A stretch of 64,000 nt of DNA from FACHB-1406 sp034189065 (lineage in GTDB: Bacteria; Cyanobacteriota; Cyanobacteriia; Cyanobacteriales; Spirulinaceae), in NCBI GenBank assembly GCA_034189065.1, contig JAXHVQ010000010.1:6289-70288 (forward strand), read 5' to 3'. Below the pieces are notes generated by a model. It did no database searches and was not told the DNA's origin. It saw only the letters and a program-made list of their open reading frames with translations. Shown here piece after piece: positions 7,832-16,212 of this stretch (within the stretch, counting starts at the first letter, position 1; the number at the start of each line of letters is the position of its first letter). Made by a program: the position numbers and the translations under genes.

Positions 7832-9001
7832 ATGACTCCCATCTACCTCGACTACCACGCCACAACCCCGGTCGATCGCAGAGTCGCCGAACAAATGCTG
7901 CATTTTATGACAACGGCGTTTGGCAACGCCAGCAGCATCGACCACTGCTACGGCGACGAAGCAGCAGCAGCGTTTAAACAAGCGCGCCGTTACGTTGCCG
8001 AACTCGTCAATGCTTCTGAGGGAGAAATTATCTTTACTTCTGGCGCGACGGAAAGTATGAATCTGGCGATACAAGGCGTTGTGGGGAACGCCGTTAAAGC
8101 GACGACTACGAACGTACCGCGCATTGCTGTTTCGCCTATCGAACATAAAGCGGTTCTCGATACTTGTTACGCGATCGCCAAACAAGGACGCGCAGAAATT
8201 GTCCCTCTCTCCGTAGACTCTAAAGGCAGACTCGATCGCGAAAATATCGAAACCGTTTGCGCGACTGGCATTTCTTTACTGTGCGTCATGGCGGCAAATA
8301 ACGAAATTGGCAACCTTTACCCCATTGAAGAAATTGCGCAAATTGCCCGAAACTACGGCGTTCCCTTCCTCTGCGATGCCTCCCAAGCGGTGGGAAAAAT
8401 TCCCATTAACTTTGCCAACTGGGGGATAACTTATCTTGCCCTCTCCGCTCATAAATTGTACGGTCCAAAAGGAGTCGGTGCCTTAGTCGCGCGCCGGGAC
8501 TCTCCCCTCGAACCTTTGATTTTCGGCGGCGGACATCAACAGGGGAGGCGCTCGGGGACGCTGAACGTACCGGGGATTGTGGGGTTGGGGGAAGCGTGTC
8601 GCTTGCGGATATTAGAGATGGAGAAGGATGAAAAGGCGATCGCGCGCCTGCGAGACAAATTGCAAACCCTCCTCTTAACCCAAATTCCCGGTCTTATTAT
8701 CAACGGCGATCGCGAAAACTGTCTCGCCGGAAACCTCCACATTTCCATCCCCGACATTCCCAACAGCGCGATAATTGCCCGAATTCGCGATCGCCTCGCC
8801 CTTTCCACCGGTTCCGCCTGTTCTTCCGGCGTTGAAGCCCCCTCCCACGTCCTGCAAGCGCTACAATTACCCTCAGACGTTGTAGAAGGAGCATTGCGCG
8901 TGGGTTTGGGCAAATTTACCACTGAAGCGGAATGCGATCGCGCCGCCGAAATTCTTGCCGCTGCGGTACGCCAAACTCGTCAAATTATGCAAACAATGTG
9001 A
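7832..9001 (+). CDS. Cysteine desulfurase (IscS/NifS family)
   Basis: 389 aa. ATG 7832 (MTPIYLDYHATTP) matches the family start and is preferred to the upstream TTG at 7808. It has FTSGATESMNLAI, the PLP-lysine motif ALSAHKLYGPKG and the active-site loop STGSACSSG, whose cysteine forms the persulfide. It converts L-cysteine to alanine plus enzyme-bound sulfur for Fe-S clusters and thio-modification. A second paralogue is at 12080. No iscU, sufBCD or nif genes are adjacent, so the assignment among IscS, NifS and SufS subgroups is open. Confidence 0.92.
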   Translation: MTPIYLDYHATTPVDRRVAEQMLHFMTTAFGNASSIDHCYGDEAAAAFKQARRYVAELVNASEGEIIFTSGATESMNLAIQGVVGNAVKATTTNVPRIAVSPIEHKAVLDTCYAIAKQGRAEIVPLSVDSKGRLDRENIETVCATGISLLCVMAANNEIGNLYPIEEIAQIARNYGVPFLCDASQAVGKIPINFANWGITYLALSAHKLYGPKGVGALVARRDSPLEPLIFGGGHQQGRRSGTLNVPGIVGLGEACRLRILEMEKDEKAIARLRDKLQTLLLTQIPGLIINGDRENCLAGNLHISIPDIPNSAIIARIRDRLALSTGSACSSGVEAPSHVLQALQLPSDVVEGALRVGLGKFTTEAECDRAAEILAAAVRQTRQIMQTM

Positions 9002-9253
9002 AATATTAGAAGCTACAAATGACAATTAACAATGGATAATGACCTCTTTTTACGGACAAATCACGGCAATCATAGGTTCCACGGGGCTTACAAGGTGCGG
9101 ACGCGGTTCCGCACACAGCCCCTCCTCAAGACCCGTGTCCTCAAAAGAAGAGGATTGAAATCGAGTAAAACCTTTTTTGATTTATTCGTAAGTGAAGAGG
9201 TCTTAAAATCAATCCATTATTAATTATTAATTATTAATTATTAATTGTTGATA
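9002..9253. repeat. Spacer with dispersed repeat and ATTAATT heptamer array
   Basis: No credible gene. The segment with 'aagacccgtgtcct' (about 9129) is shared with 28909-28922, again upstream of a TTAATTA-type array. Positions 9217-9246 are four or more perfect heptamers ATTAATT directly in front of the next gene. Confidence 0.6.
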
Positions 9254-10702
9254 ATGCCTGTTGAATACGATTTAGTCGTTATTGGAGATAGCTTTGAGGG
9301 AATTTATGCAGCAACAATGGCGGCGTATCTCGATGCGCGCGTTGCTTTGGTTATCTCCGAGCAACCTAGAACAACGGGAAGCGCTGAAACCATTTATCTT
9401 CGCACCCTGAGTCACATCGCCTCTCGTTTTCAACAAAGGGAAGAAGAGGCGGTACTGTGGGACTTTCCTCAACCGAAAATGGGGAAGGAAATTTGGACGA
9501 AGGCGGCGATTTTGGCGGAAGAAGTCATCGCTACCCTCAATGCAGAAAACTCTCTCGAAACCCTGGCGGTATTGGGGGTTGATATTCTCATTGGCAAAGG
9601 CGAATTTTGTCGCCTTCCCCAACAAGCGTTCGTTGTCGGCCATCGGCGGTTGCGATCGCGCGCCTATCTCCTGGCTACGGGTTCGGTTCCTTTCATTCCC
9701 CCCCTGGAAGGACTTTCAAAACTGGGCTATCTCGTGCCGACAGATTTGTGGCAAACTCAAAATGGCGATCGCGCGTTTCAGCGTATTGCAATTTTAGGCG
9801 ATAATCCCATCGCTGTCGAACTCGCCCAAAGTCTCGGCTATTTGGGGAAAGAAGTTTTCTTATTATTACAAGGCGATCGCATTTTACCCGCCGAAGATAT
9901 CGAAGCGGCATTTTTACTTCAATGTCAACTCGAAGCAGAAGGCATTGGCATCTTTTCCCAAGCTTCAGCGACACAAGTGCGAAAAATTGACGCACAAAAA
10001 TGGATTCAAGGGGGAAATAAGGCTATTGAAGCTGACGAAATTTTAGTCGCTTTGGGCGAAGTGCCGGACGTGGAAGGGTTAAACTTAGAAGGCGTTGGGG
10101 TAAAATTGCGATCGCGGCGAATTGTTACCAATAGCAAACTACAAACCACAAACCCTCAAATCTACGCCTGCGGGAGTTTGCTAGGCGGTTACGGTTTAAC
10201 CCACATCGCGCGCTACGAAGCCGAAATTGCAGTCAAAAATGCGTTATTTTTGCCCCGACAAACGGTTGATTATCGCTGTATTCCCCTGGCAATTTTCACC
10301 TCTCCCAACCTCGCGCGAGTGGGAATGAACGAAGCCCGAGCGCGGCAACAGTACGGGGAAGCAGCGGTTGTCGTACAATCTTATTATAAATCTCTCCCCA
10401 AAGCGCTCATTTCGGGGGAAACGACGGGATTTTGTAAATTGGTATTGCACGCCGATGGCGAAATTTTGGGGGCGCATTTCGTCGGGGCGCAGGCGGCTGA
10501 ATCGATTGCTACAGTTGCTTTAGCGATGCAACATCGACTCGATATTAAAGCCATGCTTCATCACTTTTCCGTTTCGCCCACCTTTTCCGAAATCCTCCAG
10601 CAGGTTGCCATCGCCCAACAACGCCATCGTCTCGCATCTCCTTCCTTTTTCAAAGCCTTGCGAAAAAGTGGGTTGCGCGCAATGCGTAATTGGAGTTCTT
10701 AA
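9254..10702 (+). CDS. FAD/NAD(P)-dependent pyridine nucleotide-disulfide oxidoreductase-like protein lacking redox cysteines
   Basis: 482 aa from ATG 9254. The fold is that of dihydrolipoamide dehydrogenase/mercuric reductase: an N-terminal FAD strand (DLVVIGDSFEGIYAA, with the middle glycine of GxGxxG lost), a second dinucleotide site (IAILGDNPIAVELAQSLGYL), YACGSLLGG for FAD and a C-terminal dimerisation domain (HFSVSPTFSEIL). The CxxxxC disulfide that should lie near residue 45 is absent; TIYLRTLSH is there instead. It is therefore unlikely to be a disulfide reductase. An electron transferase or quinone-type role is possible. Function unknown. Confidence 0.75.
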   Translation: MPVEYDLVVIGDSFEGIYAATMAAYLDARVALVISEQPRTTGSAETIYLRTLSHIASRFQQREEEAVLWDFPQPKMGKEIWTKAAILAEEVIATLNAENSLETLAVLGVDILIGKGEFCRLPQQAFVVGHRRLRSRAYLLATGSVPFIPPLEGLSKLGYLVPTDLWQTQNGDRAFQRIAILGDNPIAVELAQSLGYLGKEVFLLLQGDRILPAEDIEAAFLLQCQLEAEGIGIFSQASATQVRKIDAQKWIQGGNKAIEADEILVALGEVPDVEGLNLEGVGVKLRSRRIVTNSKLQTTNPQIYACGSLLGGYGLTHIARYEAEIAVKNALFLPRQTVDYRCIPLAIFTSPNLARVGMNEARARQQYGEAAVVVQSYYKSLPKALISGETTGFCKLVLHADGEILGAHFVGAQAAESIATVALAMQHRLDIKAMLHHFSVSPTFSEILQQVAIAQQRHRLASPSFFKALRKSGLRAMRNWSS

Positions 10703-10761
10703 GGGGGACGCGATCGCGCTACGATAGAAATCCCTTCCCCTTGTAAAATTGTCTAAAGTGT

Positions 10762-11217
10762 ATGAATATTCTATTTCGAGAAGTCGATCCCTTTGATTTA
10801 TGGATTTGGTTACAATTCGACAATACTCCTTCATCAATGGAGCAACAATATGTCGAAGAAGTTTTTCGTTCCTGGTATTATCTCGGAAAGTTAAGCGGTT
10901 TTAACGGCGAAAACCTACAAGTTACCGAAGCAGGAGCCGATTTAAGCTATTTAGACTACGACAGCGAAATGGCTGCCCGCGCGCTGATGGCTCCCATGCA
11001 CAATCTGGGCGACTTTGAATACTATGATGATTGGGGACGATGCTGGCTCGACTTAGGAACGAGTGATGCGATCGCCCTCGATATCTTAATCAATGCCCTG
11101 GGACAACTGAGTCGAGAATACGTGCGCATTGAAACCTTAATTATAGGCGGTCAAAACGAAGATTGGCCCGTCGAGCCGTCCCAACACTCTTTGTTTTCGG
11201 ACTCTCAACTTCAATAA
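10762..11217 (+). CDS. Conserved cyanobacterial protein, DUF3531-like
   Basis: 151 aa, ATG 10762. It begins MNILFREVDPFDLWIWLQF, which I associate with the DUF3531 family of cyanobacteria and plastid-bearing eukaryotes. It is acidic and soluble, with LSYLDYDSEMAARALMAPMH in the centre. No catalytic motif is visible and the function is unknown. It stands alone, 59 bp after the flavoprotein gene in the same orientation. Confidence 0.6.
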   Translation: MNILFREVDPFDLWIWLQFDNTPSSMEQQYVEEVFRSWYYLGKLSGFNGENLQVTEAGADLSYLDYDSEMAARALMAPMHNLGDFEYYDDWGRCWLDLGTSDAIALDILINALGQLSREYVRIETLIIGGQNEDWPVEPSQHSLFSDSQLQ

Positions 11218-11477
11218 GTTGCGCGATCGCTTCTTCGAGCAATTTCAAACAAAATTGTTTCCAATTTTACAGTAAAGTTTCAAGTTTTGTAGTTCAGTTC
11301 CGGTTACTCGTGAAAGTTAATCGAACAAAAGAGAGTCGCCAAAGCGTTCTATAATAGCGGAAAGATCGTGGGATAGGTAGGTTAAAGGGCGTACCTGCGG
11401 CGATCGCGATCGCAACTCAAGCCAATGGGAGCGCGATCGTCAGGTCGAAGACAGCGGGCTCAACCCGCACAAAAACT

Positions 11478-11858
11478 ATGGCGAGACGAAAAAAGACGTT
11501 TCCGTGCGGTCATAAAGGATACGGTCAAATTTGTCACCGATGCGCGCAGAAACAAGACAACTTGACCAAAAAGAGAGAAGAAAAACAACAGTGGGAAGCC
11601 ACATTTGCCGAAGATCCCATTGACCTAAGCAACTTGCCCAAAAACGTAGTTCTCAAAGCGCGGCGCATCATCACCGGCATCGCCACGCAAACCAACTATC
11701 GACAATTCAAAGGCAAGCGCCTGCGCCACAACCGCTTCGTCATCAGCATTCCCGTCACCCGAAACTATCGGTTAATCTGCCGCGACTGCGGAAATATCCT
11801 CGTTCCCGAAGCCGTCGTCTCCCATGAAGACTACAACGTCTGTAAACCGGGCGGATAA
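11478..11858 (+). CDS. Zinc-ribbon protein with RelE/ParE-like core
   Basis: 126 aa, ATG 11478. The N terminus has KKTFPCGHKGYGQICHRC (Cys/His metal site), followed by a charged helix. The C-terminal half (RFVISIPVTRNYRLICRDCG ... AVVSHEDYNV) has the beta-strand pattern and terminal HEDY of RelE/ParE-type toxins, with an added CRDC pair that could complete a zinc site. It resembles conserved cyanobacterial hypothetical proteins. Whether it is a ribonuclease, a ribosome-binding protein or neither cannot be told. No antitoxin gene adjoins it. Confidence 0.6.
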   Translation: MARRKKTFPCGHKGYGQICHRCAQKQDNLTKKREEKQQWEATFAEDPIDLSNLPKNVVLKARRIITGIATQTNYRQFKGKRLRHNRFVISIPVTRNYRLICRDCGNILVPEAVVSHEDYNVCKPGG

Positions 11859-11864
11859 ATTAGT

Positions 11865-12079
11865 CATTAGTCCTTTGTCATTCGTCATTAGTCCTTTGTC
11901 CCTCGTCATTAGTCATCCGTTGCCCCATCCCCCACTCTCAACCCATCCGTTAAAAAAAGCACAACCCAACGCCCCAACCCTAAAATTCATCCGTTGCCCC
12001 GTCCCCCCTCACAACCCATCCGTTAAAAAAGCACAACCCAACACCCCACCCCTAAAATCCATCCGTTGCCCCGTCCCCC
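11865..12079. repeat. Heptamer array followed by 74-bp tandem repeats
   Basis: Positions 11865-11920 are eight heptamers of the CATTAGT/CCTTTGT/CATTCGT type. Positions 11914-11987 and 11988-12059 are a 74/72-bp direct duplication beginning CATCCGTTGCCCC. A third partial copy runs from 12060 into the ATG of the next gene. An open frame crosses it but is compositionally biased and not a gene. Confidence 0.75.
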
Positions 12080-13258
12080 ATGCAAATTTACCTAGACCAC
12101 AGCGCCACAACGCCCCCTCATCCCCAAGCGATCGCGAAAATGCAAACCATTGCCAGCCAACAATGGGGCAACCCCTCCAGCCTCCACGCCTGGGGACAGC
12201 GAGCAGCCACCATCCTCGAAGAAGCGAGAAGCCAAGTCGCCCGACTCATCCAAGCCTCCAACCCCGACTCCATCATCTTCACCTCCGGCGGAACCGAAGC
12301 CAACAACTTAGCCATCTTAGGCATAACCCAACAATACAACCGTCCCCAACATCTCATCATTTCAGAGGTCGAACACTCCGCAATATCCGAACCCATCAAA
12401 CGCCTCGAACAACAAGGATGGCAAGTGACGCGACTGGAAGTTAACCGCCAAGGACGAGTCGAGCCCCGAGACTTAGAAGCCGCCATCCAAACCAACACCG
12501 TCCTCATTTCCATCATCTACGGCCAAAGCGAAGTAGGAACCCTGCAACCCATCGCCCAACTCGCCAAAATCGCCCGCAAACGCGGCGTACTCTTCCACAC
12601 CGATGCCGTCCAAGTCGCCGGCCGCCTGCCCCTCAACGTCCAACAACTCGACATCGACCTGCTATCGCTATCGAGTCACAAACTCTACGGACCCCAAGGC
12701 GTGGGGGCGCTGTACGTCCGCCCTCACCTCCCCCCTCTCGTCCCCCTCCTCGCAGGGGGCGGACAGGAAAATAACGGGCGTTCGGGGACCCAAGCCGTTC
12801 CCGCGATCGCGGCCTTTGGCGTTGCTGCCGAACTCGCCGCCGAAGAAATGGCCGCAGAAACCCCCCGCCTCGCAGCCTTGCGCGATCGCCTCTTCGATCT
12901 CCTCGCCGACTCGCCCTATCTCATTCCCACCGGCGATCGCCTCCACCGCCTTCCCCATCACGTTAGCTTTTGCTTGACATCCGAAGCCACAAATGCTAAT
13001 AAAATCACTGGAAAAACCCTCGTTCGTCAGCTCAACTTAGCCGGAATCGGCATCAGTGCGGGTTCCGCTTGTCACAGCGGCAAACTCAGCCCCAGTCCCA
13101 TCCTCACCGCAATGGGATATCCCCAAGCCTCGGCCTTAGCCGGAATTCGCCTAACCTTGGGACGAGAAACCGAAACAGCAGATATCGACTGGACGGCGAT
13201 GGTTCTCCAGCAAATCCTCCATCGTCTCGTTGTCCCCCAAACCGTTTGTTTCACTTAA
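12080..13258 (+). CDS. Cysteine desulfurase, second paralogue
   Basis: 392 aa, ATG 12080 (MQIYLDHSATTPPH). It shows FTSGGTEANNLAI, SLSSHKLYGPQGVGAL (PLP lysine) and the loop ISAGSACHSGKLSPSPIL with the catalytic cysteine. The short loop and SSHKLYGP are class I-like. It diverges clearly from the copy at 7832, so the pair is not a recent duplication. It donates sulfur for Fe-S or thiolation. No scaffold gene is nearby. Its ATG lies at the edge of a tandem repeat and I see no Shine-Dalgarno sequence. Confidence 0.92.
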   Translation: MQIYLDHSATTPPHPQAIAKMQTIASQQWGNPSSLHAWGQRAATILEEARSQVARLIQASNPDSIIFTSGGTEANNLAILGITQQYNRPQHLIISEVEHSAISEPIKRLEQQGWQVTRLEVNRQGRVEPRDLEAAIQTNTVLISIIYGQSEVGTLQPIAQLAKIARKRGVLFHTDAVQVAGRLPLNVQQLDIDLLSLSSHKLYGPQGVGALYVRPHLPPLVPLLAGGGQENNGRSGTQAVPAIAAFGVAAELAAEEMAAETPRLAALRDRLFDLLADSPYLIPTGDRLHRLPHHVSFCLTSEATNANKITGKTLVRQLNLAGIGISAGSACHSGKLSPSPILTAMGYPQASALAGIRLTLGRETETADIDWTAMVLQQILHRLVVPQTVCFT

Positions 13259-13360
13259 TAAAGTTATATGGAGTCACACCTTCGATCTGCTTCATCCCCT
13301 TCGTTCGACAGACTCCGACAAGAAAAGTTACTATGAGAGGGAATGTTTGACCTTGGATGT

Positions 13361-13891
13361 ATGAAACGAGTTATCGGCGCATTATTGGTTGCCGCGATCG
13401 CCTCTGCCATTCCCCTCGACGTTCGGGCGCAGCGCGAAGAAGGGTGCTTCATGACCGATTCTAACGGCAGAGTGATTAATCTCGGTCGTCTGTGCGGCGA
13501 CTCTTCGGGCAGTTCGGTGACAACGCCAACCTTTCGCATCCCCATCAAGCGGCGCGATCGCGGAACGCCCGTCATTGATGTCAGGTTCAACGGTCAATAT
13601 ACTTTTGAAATGTTACTCGATACCGGTGCCAGCCATACTGTCATTACCCCCGCAATGGCCCAACGCCTCTCCCTCGAACCCGTTGGTGTTGCCGTTGCCG
13701 ATACCGCTAGCGATACGGGAGTTGAATTTCCCATTGGTTTAGTCGAGTCGATGCAAACGGGTAGTATTGCTGCAAAAGATATCCTTGTTGCCGTGTCTCC
13801 TGCTTTAACTCTGGGACTTCTCGGACAGGATTTTTACGGAAACCGCGATGTAATTATTCGGGAAAATTACGTGGAATTTCACGCGCGGTGA
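13361..13891 (+). CDS. Secreted retropepsin-like aspartyl protease
   Basis: 176 aa from ATG 13361 (an in-frame ATG at 13343 has GAGAGGG close by and is possible). A signal peptide occupies about residues 1-24 (RVIGALLVAAIASAIPLDVRAQ region). The mature part has the retropepsin active-site MLLDTGASHTVIT and a terminal GLLGQDFYG flap/strand, typical of single-domain bacterial TIGR02281/gag-asp-like proteases that act as homodimers in the periplasm. Substrate unknown. The terminator at 14097 is a plausible transcript end. Confidence 0.8.
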   Translation: MKRVIGALLVAAIASAIPLDVRAQREEGCFMTDSNGRVINLGRLCGDSSGSSVTTPTFRIPIKRRDRGTPVIDVRFNGQYTFEMLLDTGASHTVITPAMAQRLSLEPVGVAVADTASDTGVEFPIGLVESMQTGSIAAKDILVAVSPALTLGLLGQDFYGNRDVIIRENYVEFHAR

Positions 13892-13924
13892 TTGAGGGCG
13901 ATCGATAAATGTAGGGTAGGAAAT

Positions 13925-13990
13925 GTAGGGTGGGCATTGCCGTCTATCAGTTTAAACTAAATAAGCGACCTCGCATCAGCAATGCCCACC
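13925..13990. repeat. GGTGGGCATTGC inverted-repeat element
   Basis: A 12-bp perfect inverted repeat, GGTGGGCATTGC (13929-13940) with GCAATGCCCACC (13979-13990). The same arms occur inside the MITE at 51383-51570. Sequence to the right (to about 14065) resembles 22451-22540. Confidence 0.55.
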
Positions 13991-14096
13991 TTCAACTTGA
14001 GGCGAGTAAGGTGGCTTTAAGAAAGAATTGATGAGAGAAAGCTGAGATTGCCTTGTTTGCTCCACTTTGTCTTTGGCTTCAAGTACGCATTTTTAT

Positions 14097-14131
14097 TGAA
14101 AAAGGCTGCTCAAATGAGTAGCCTTTTTTTT
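14097..14131 (+). terminator. Rho-independent terminator
   Basis: The stem AAAAAGGCTGCTC with GAGTAGCCTTTTT (one G-U pair), loop AAAT, is followed by a T run. It lies downstream of the aspartyl protease. Being A-rich on the other side, it could work in both directions. Confidence 0.75.
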
Positions 14132-14400
14132 GTTTAAACTTCTAATCCGATTTGACCCAATCGGTAGGGAAGGGGTACATTTGCATCGAGATATTATCGT
14201 TTCCAACTAATCCGATTTGACCCAATCGGTAGGGAGTTCGTCTAGCAGCCCTTGCCCCGTAAGGCTTTCAGCCGCCGAATCGACGCGCCTCTTCAAATTG
14301 TAGTCTACGGCTCGAAAATTTGTCAATTTTACCCCCTTCAAACCCAGTTCTAGTAGGGCATCGACGCACCTAAACGCTCTTAAAGCGGGTTTCAAAGATC

Positions 14401-14526
14401 GGGAGGGGTGCGTCAATTAGTACACCCTGAAATCTCAAAAATCGCTTAAAATAGCACGGGACGCGCTTTTCAGCCATTTTCTTCCCCACCCATCAGCACC
14501 AATCCCCCCATTGACGCACCTCTCCC
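14401..14526. mobile_element. Candidate 126-bp miniature inverted-repeat element
   Basis: The ends GGGAGGGGTGCGTCAAT (14401-14417) and ATTGACGCACCTCTCCC (14510-14526) are inverted repeats matching at 16 of 17 positions. No transposase and no clear target duplication are visible. A further GACGCACC occurs at 14363-14370. Could also be a regulatory hairpin for aroC. Confidence 0.4.
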
Positions 14527-14643
14527 CTCTCCTCCAACCGTGTAGAAATTCCCCCACCCGATCGCCATAGCGCGCGATCGCGGGAGTATGGCAAAATTGA
14601 AACAATCACGCCTCGGATATACACGCCTCGGACATAACAGACA

Positions 14644-15738
14644 ATGGGCAATACCTTCGGTCATTTATTTCGCGTCACCACCTTTGGAGAGTCTCACGGC
14701 GGTGGAGTCGGTGCAGTCATTGACGGCTGTCCGCCTCAACTGGAAATTTCCGAGGCCGAAATTCAATTTGAACTCGATCGCCGCCGCCCGGGACAAAGTA
14801 AAATTACCACACCGCGTAAAGAAGCCGATCGCTGCGAAATCCTCTCCGGCACATTCGAGGGGAAAACTTTAGGAACGCCCATCGCGATTTTGGTCCGCAA
14901 CAAAGACCCGCGTCCCCAAGATTACAGCGAAATGGCGCAAAAATACCGCCCTTCCCACGCCGATGCCACCTACGATGCCAAGTATGGATTGCGCAACTGG
15001 CAAGGCGGCGGACGGTCTTCTGCCCGAGAAACCATCGGTCGAGTTGCGGGAGGCGCGATCGCAAAAAAAATCCTCAAACAAGTCGCTGGCGTTGAAATCG
15101 TTGCCTACGTCAAGCGCATCAAAGACCTAGAAGCCGTTGTCGATGCCGAAGGAACAACCCTCGAACAAGTAGAAAGTAATATCGTTCGCTGTCCCGATGC
15201 CGAAGCCGCAGAACGAATGATAGAACTGATAGACAAAGCGCGTCGAGACAAAAACTCCCTCGGCGGCGTTGTTGAATGCGCGGTACGCAATGTCCCCAAA
15301 GGTTTAGGAGAACCCGTGTTTGATAAACTAGAAGCAGATTTGGCCAAGGCGATTATGTCCTTACCCGCAACCAAAGGCTTTGAAATCGGCTCGGGCTTTG
15401 CCGGAACCGTCCTGACGGGAAAAGAACACAACGATGAATTTTACACCGACGAGGGGGGCGAAATTCGTACCGTCACCAATCGTTCGGGAGGGGTGCAAGG
15501 TGGAATTGCCAACGGGGAAACCATTGTCCTGCGTGCGGCATTTAAACCCACCGCTACAATCGGTCAAGAACAGCATACCGTCACTCGCACGGGCGAATCC
15601 ACAACCCTAGCGGCAAAAGGAAGACACGATCCCTGCGTCCTTCCCCGGGCCGTGCCAATGGTGGAAGCGATGGTAGCGTTGGTTCTATGCGATCATCTAC
15701 TACGCGATCGCGGTCAGTGTAGCGTACTACAACCTTGA
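14644..15738 (+). CDS. aroC: Chorismate synthase
   Basis: 364 aa, ATG 14644. It converts EPSP to chorismate, the last shikimate step, using reduced FMN without net redox. The signatures are all intact: TTFGESHGGGVG at the N terminus, YRPSHADATYDAKYG, QGGGRSSARETIGRVA and GRHDPCVLPRAVPM. Full family length. Monocistronic in this window; the next gene lies beyond an assembly join. Confidence 0.97.
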   Translation: MGNTFGHLFRVTTFGESHGGGVGAVIDGCPPQLEISEAEIQFELDRRRPGQSKITTPRKEADRCEILSGTFEGKTLGTPIAILVRNKDPRPQDYSEMAQKYRPSHADATYDAKYGLRNWQGGGRSSARETIGRVAGGAIAKKILKQVAGVEIVAYVKRIKDLEAVVDAEGTTLEQVESNIVRCPDAEAAERMIELIDKARRDKNSLGGVVECAVRNVPKGLGEPVFDKLEADLAKAIMSLPATKGFEIGSGFAGTVLTGKEHNDEFYTDEGGEIRTVTNRSGGVQGGIANGETIVLRAAFKPTATIGQEQHTVTRTGESTTLAAKGRHDPCVLPRAVPMVEAMVALVLCDHLLRDRGQCSVLQP

Positions 15739-15868
15739 GTTATCATCGATAGCGGTTCTTCAATGGGCGAGAGCCTAAAAATGAGCTTTTTAGGAAGGGT
15801 ATTTCGCGAAATGTCCGTACAAGTATAAAAGCGTTTTCAAACGTCCCTACGCCGAAAAAAGAAACGAC

Positions 15869-16210
15869 TCACAATCGTACATCCCAGGTCACTGAGAAAT
15901 GCCGCGAAACCCTTTGAGTGAAGTCAGGTAAAGGACAAAAAGTATAGCGATCGACGAAAATAGTATCAAAAAACAACTTTGCATAAAACNNNNNNNNNNN
16001 NNNNNNNNNNNNNNNNNNNNNNNNNNNNNNNNNNNNNNNNNNNNNNNNNNNNNNNNNNNNNNNNNNNNNNNNNNNNNNNNNNNNNNNNNTCACAATCGTA
16101 CATCCCAGGTCACTGAGAAATGCCGCGAAACCCTTTGAGTGAAGTCAGGTAAAGGACAAAAAGTATAGCGATCGACGAAAATAGTATCAAAAAACAACTT
16201 TGCATAAAAC
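15869..16210. other. Assembly join: 100 N flanked by identical 121-bp copies
   Basis: Positions 15869-15989 and 16090-16210 are the same 121 bases, on either side of exactly 100 N (15990-16089). This is what a scaffolder leaves when two contigs already overlap by a k-mer length. The true sequence probably has one copy and no gap. Reading frames entering this region are artefacts. Confidence 0.85.
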
Positions 16211-16212
16211 TG

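Larger units (their letters stand above)
13892..14643. other. 752-bp intergenic region upstream of aroC
   Basis: It holds the GGTGGGCATTGC element, the terminator, a 29-bp direct repeat starting CTAATCCGATTTGACCC (14142-14170 and 14207-14235) and a short inverted-repeat element (14401-14526). Minus-strand frames of 64-69 codons here have no ribosome site or recognisable domain and are not called. Confidence 0.6.

Noticed and set aside
9032..9223. 63-codon plus-strand frame
   Set aside because: Covers the dispersed repeat shared with the 28.9-kb spacer, so not a conserved protein.
11824..12444. 206-codon plus-strand frame
   Set aside because: Pro/His/Ser-rich translation of the tandem repeats, running out of frame into the cysteine desulfurase.
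14207..14416. 69-codon minus-strand frame
   Set aside because: No ribosome site, no recognisable family, and it begins in a direct repeat. Listed only as part of the intergenic region.
15869..16093. Minus-strand frame running through the N block
   Set aside because: Composed of unknown residues and duplicated contig ends.
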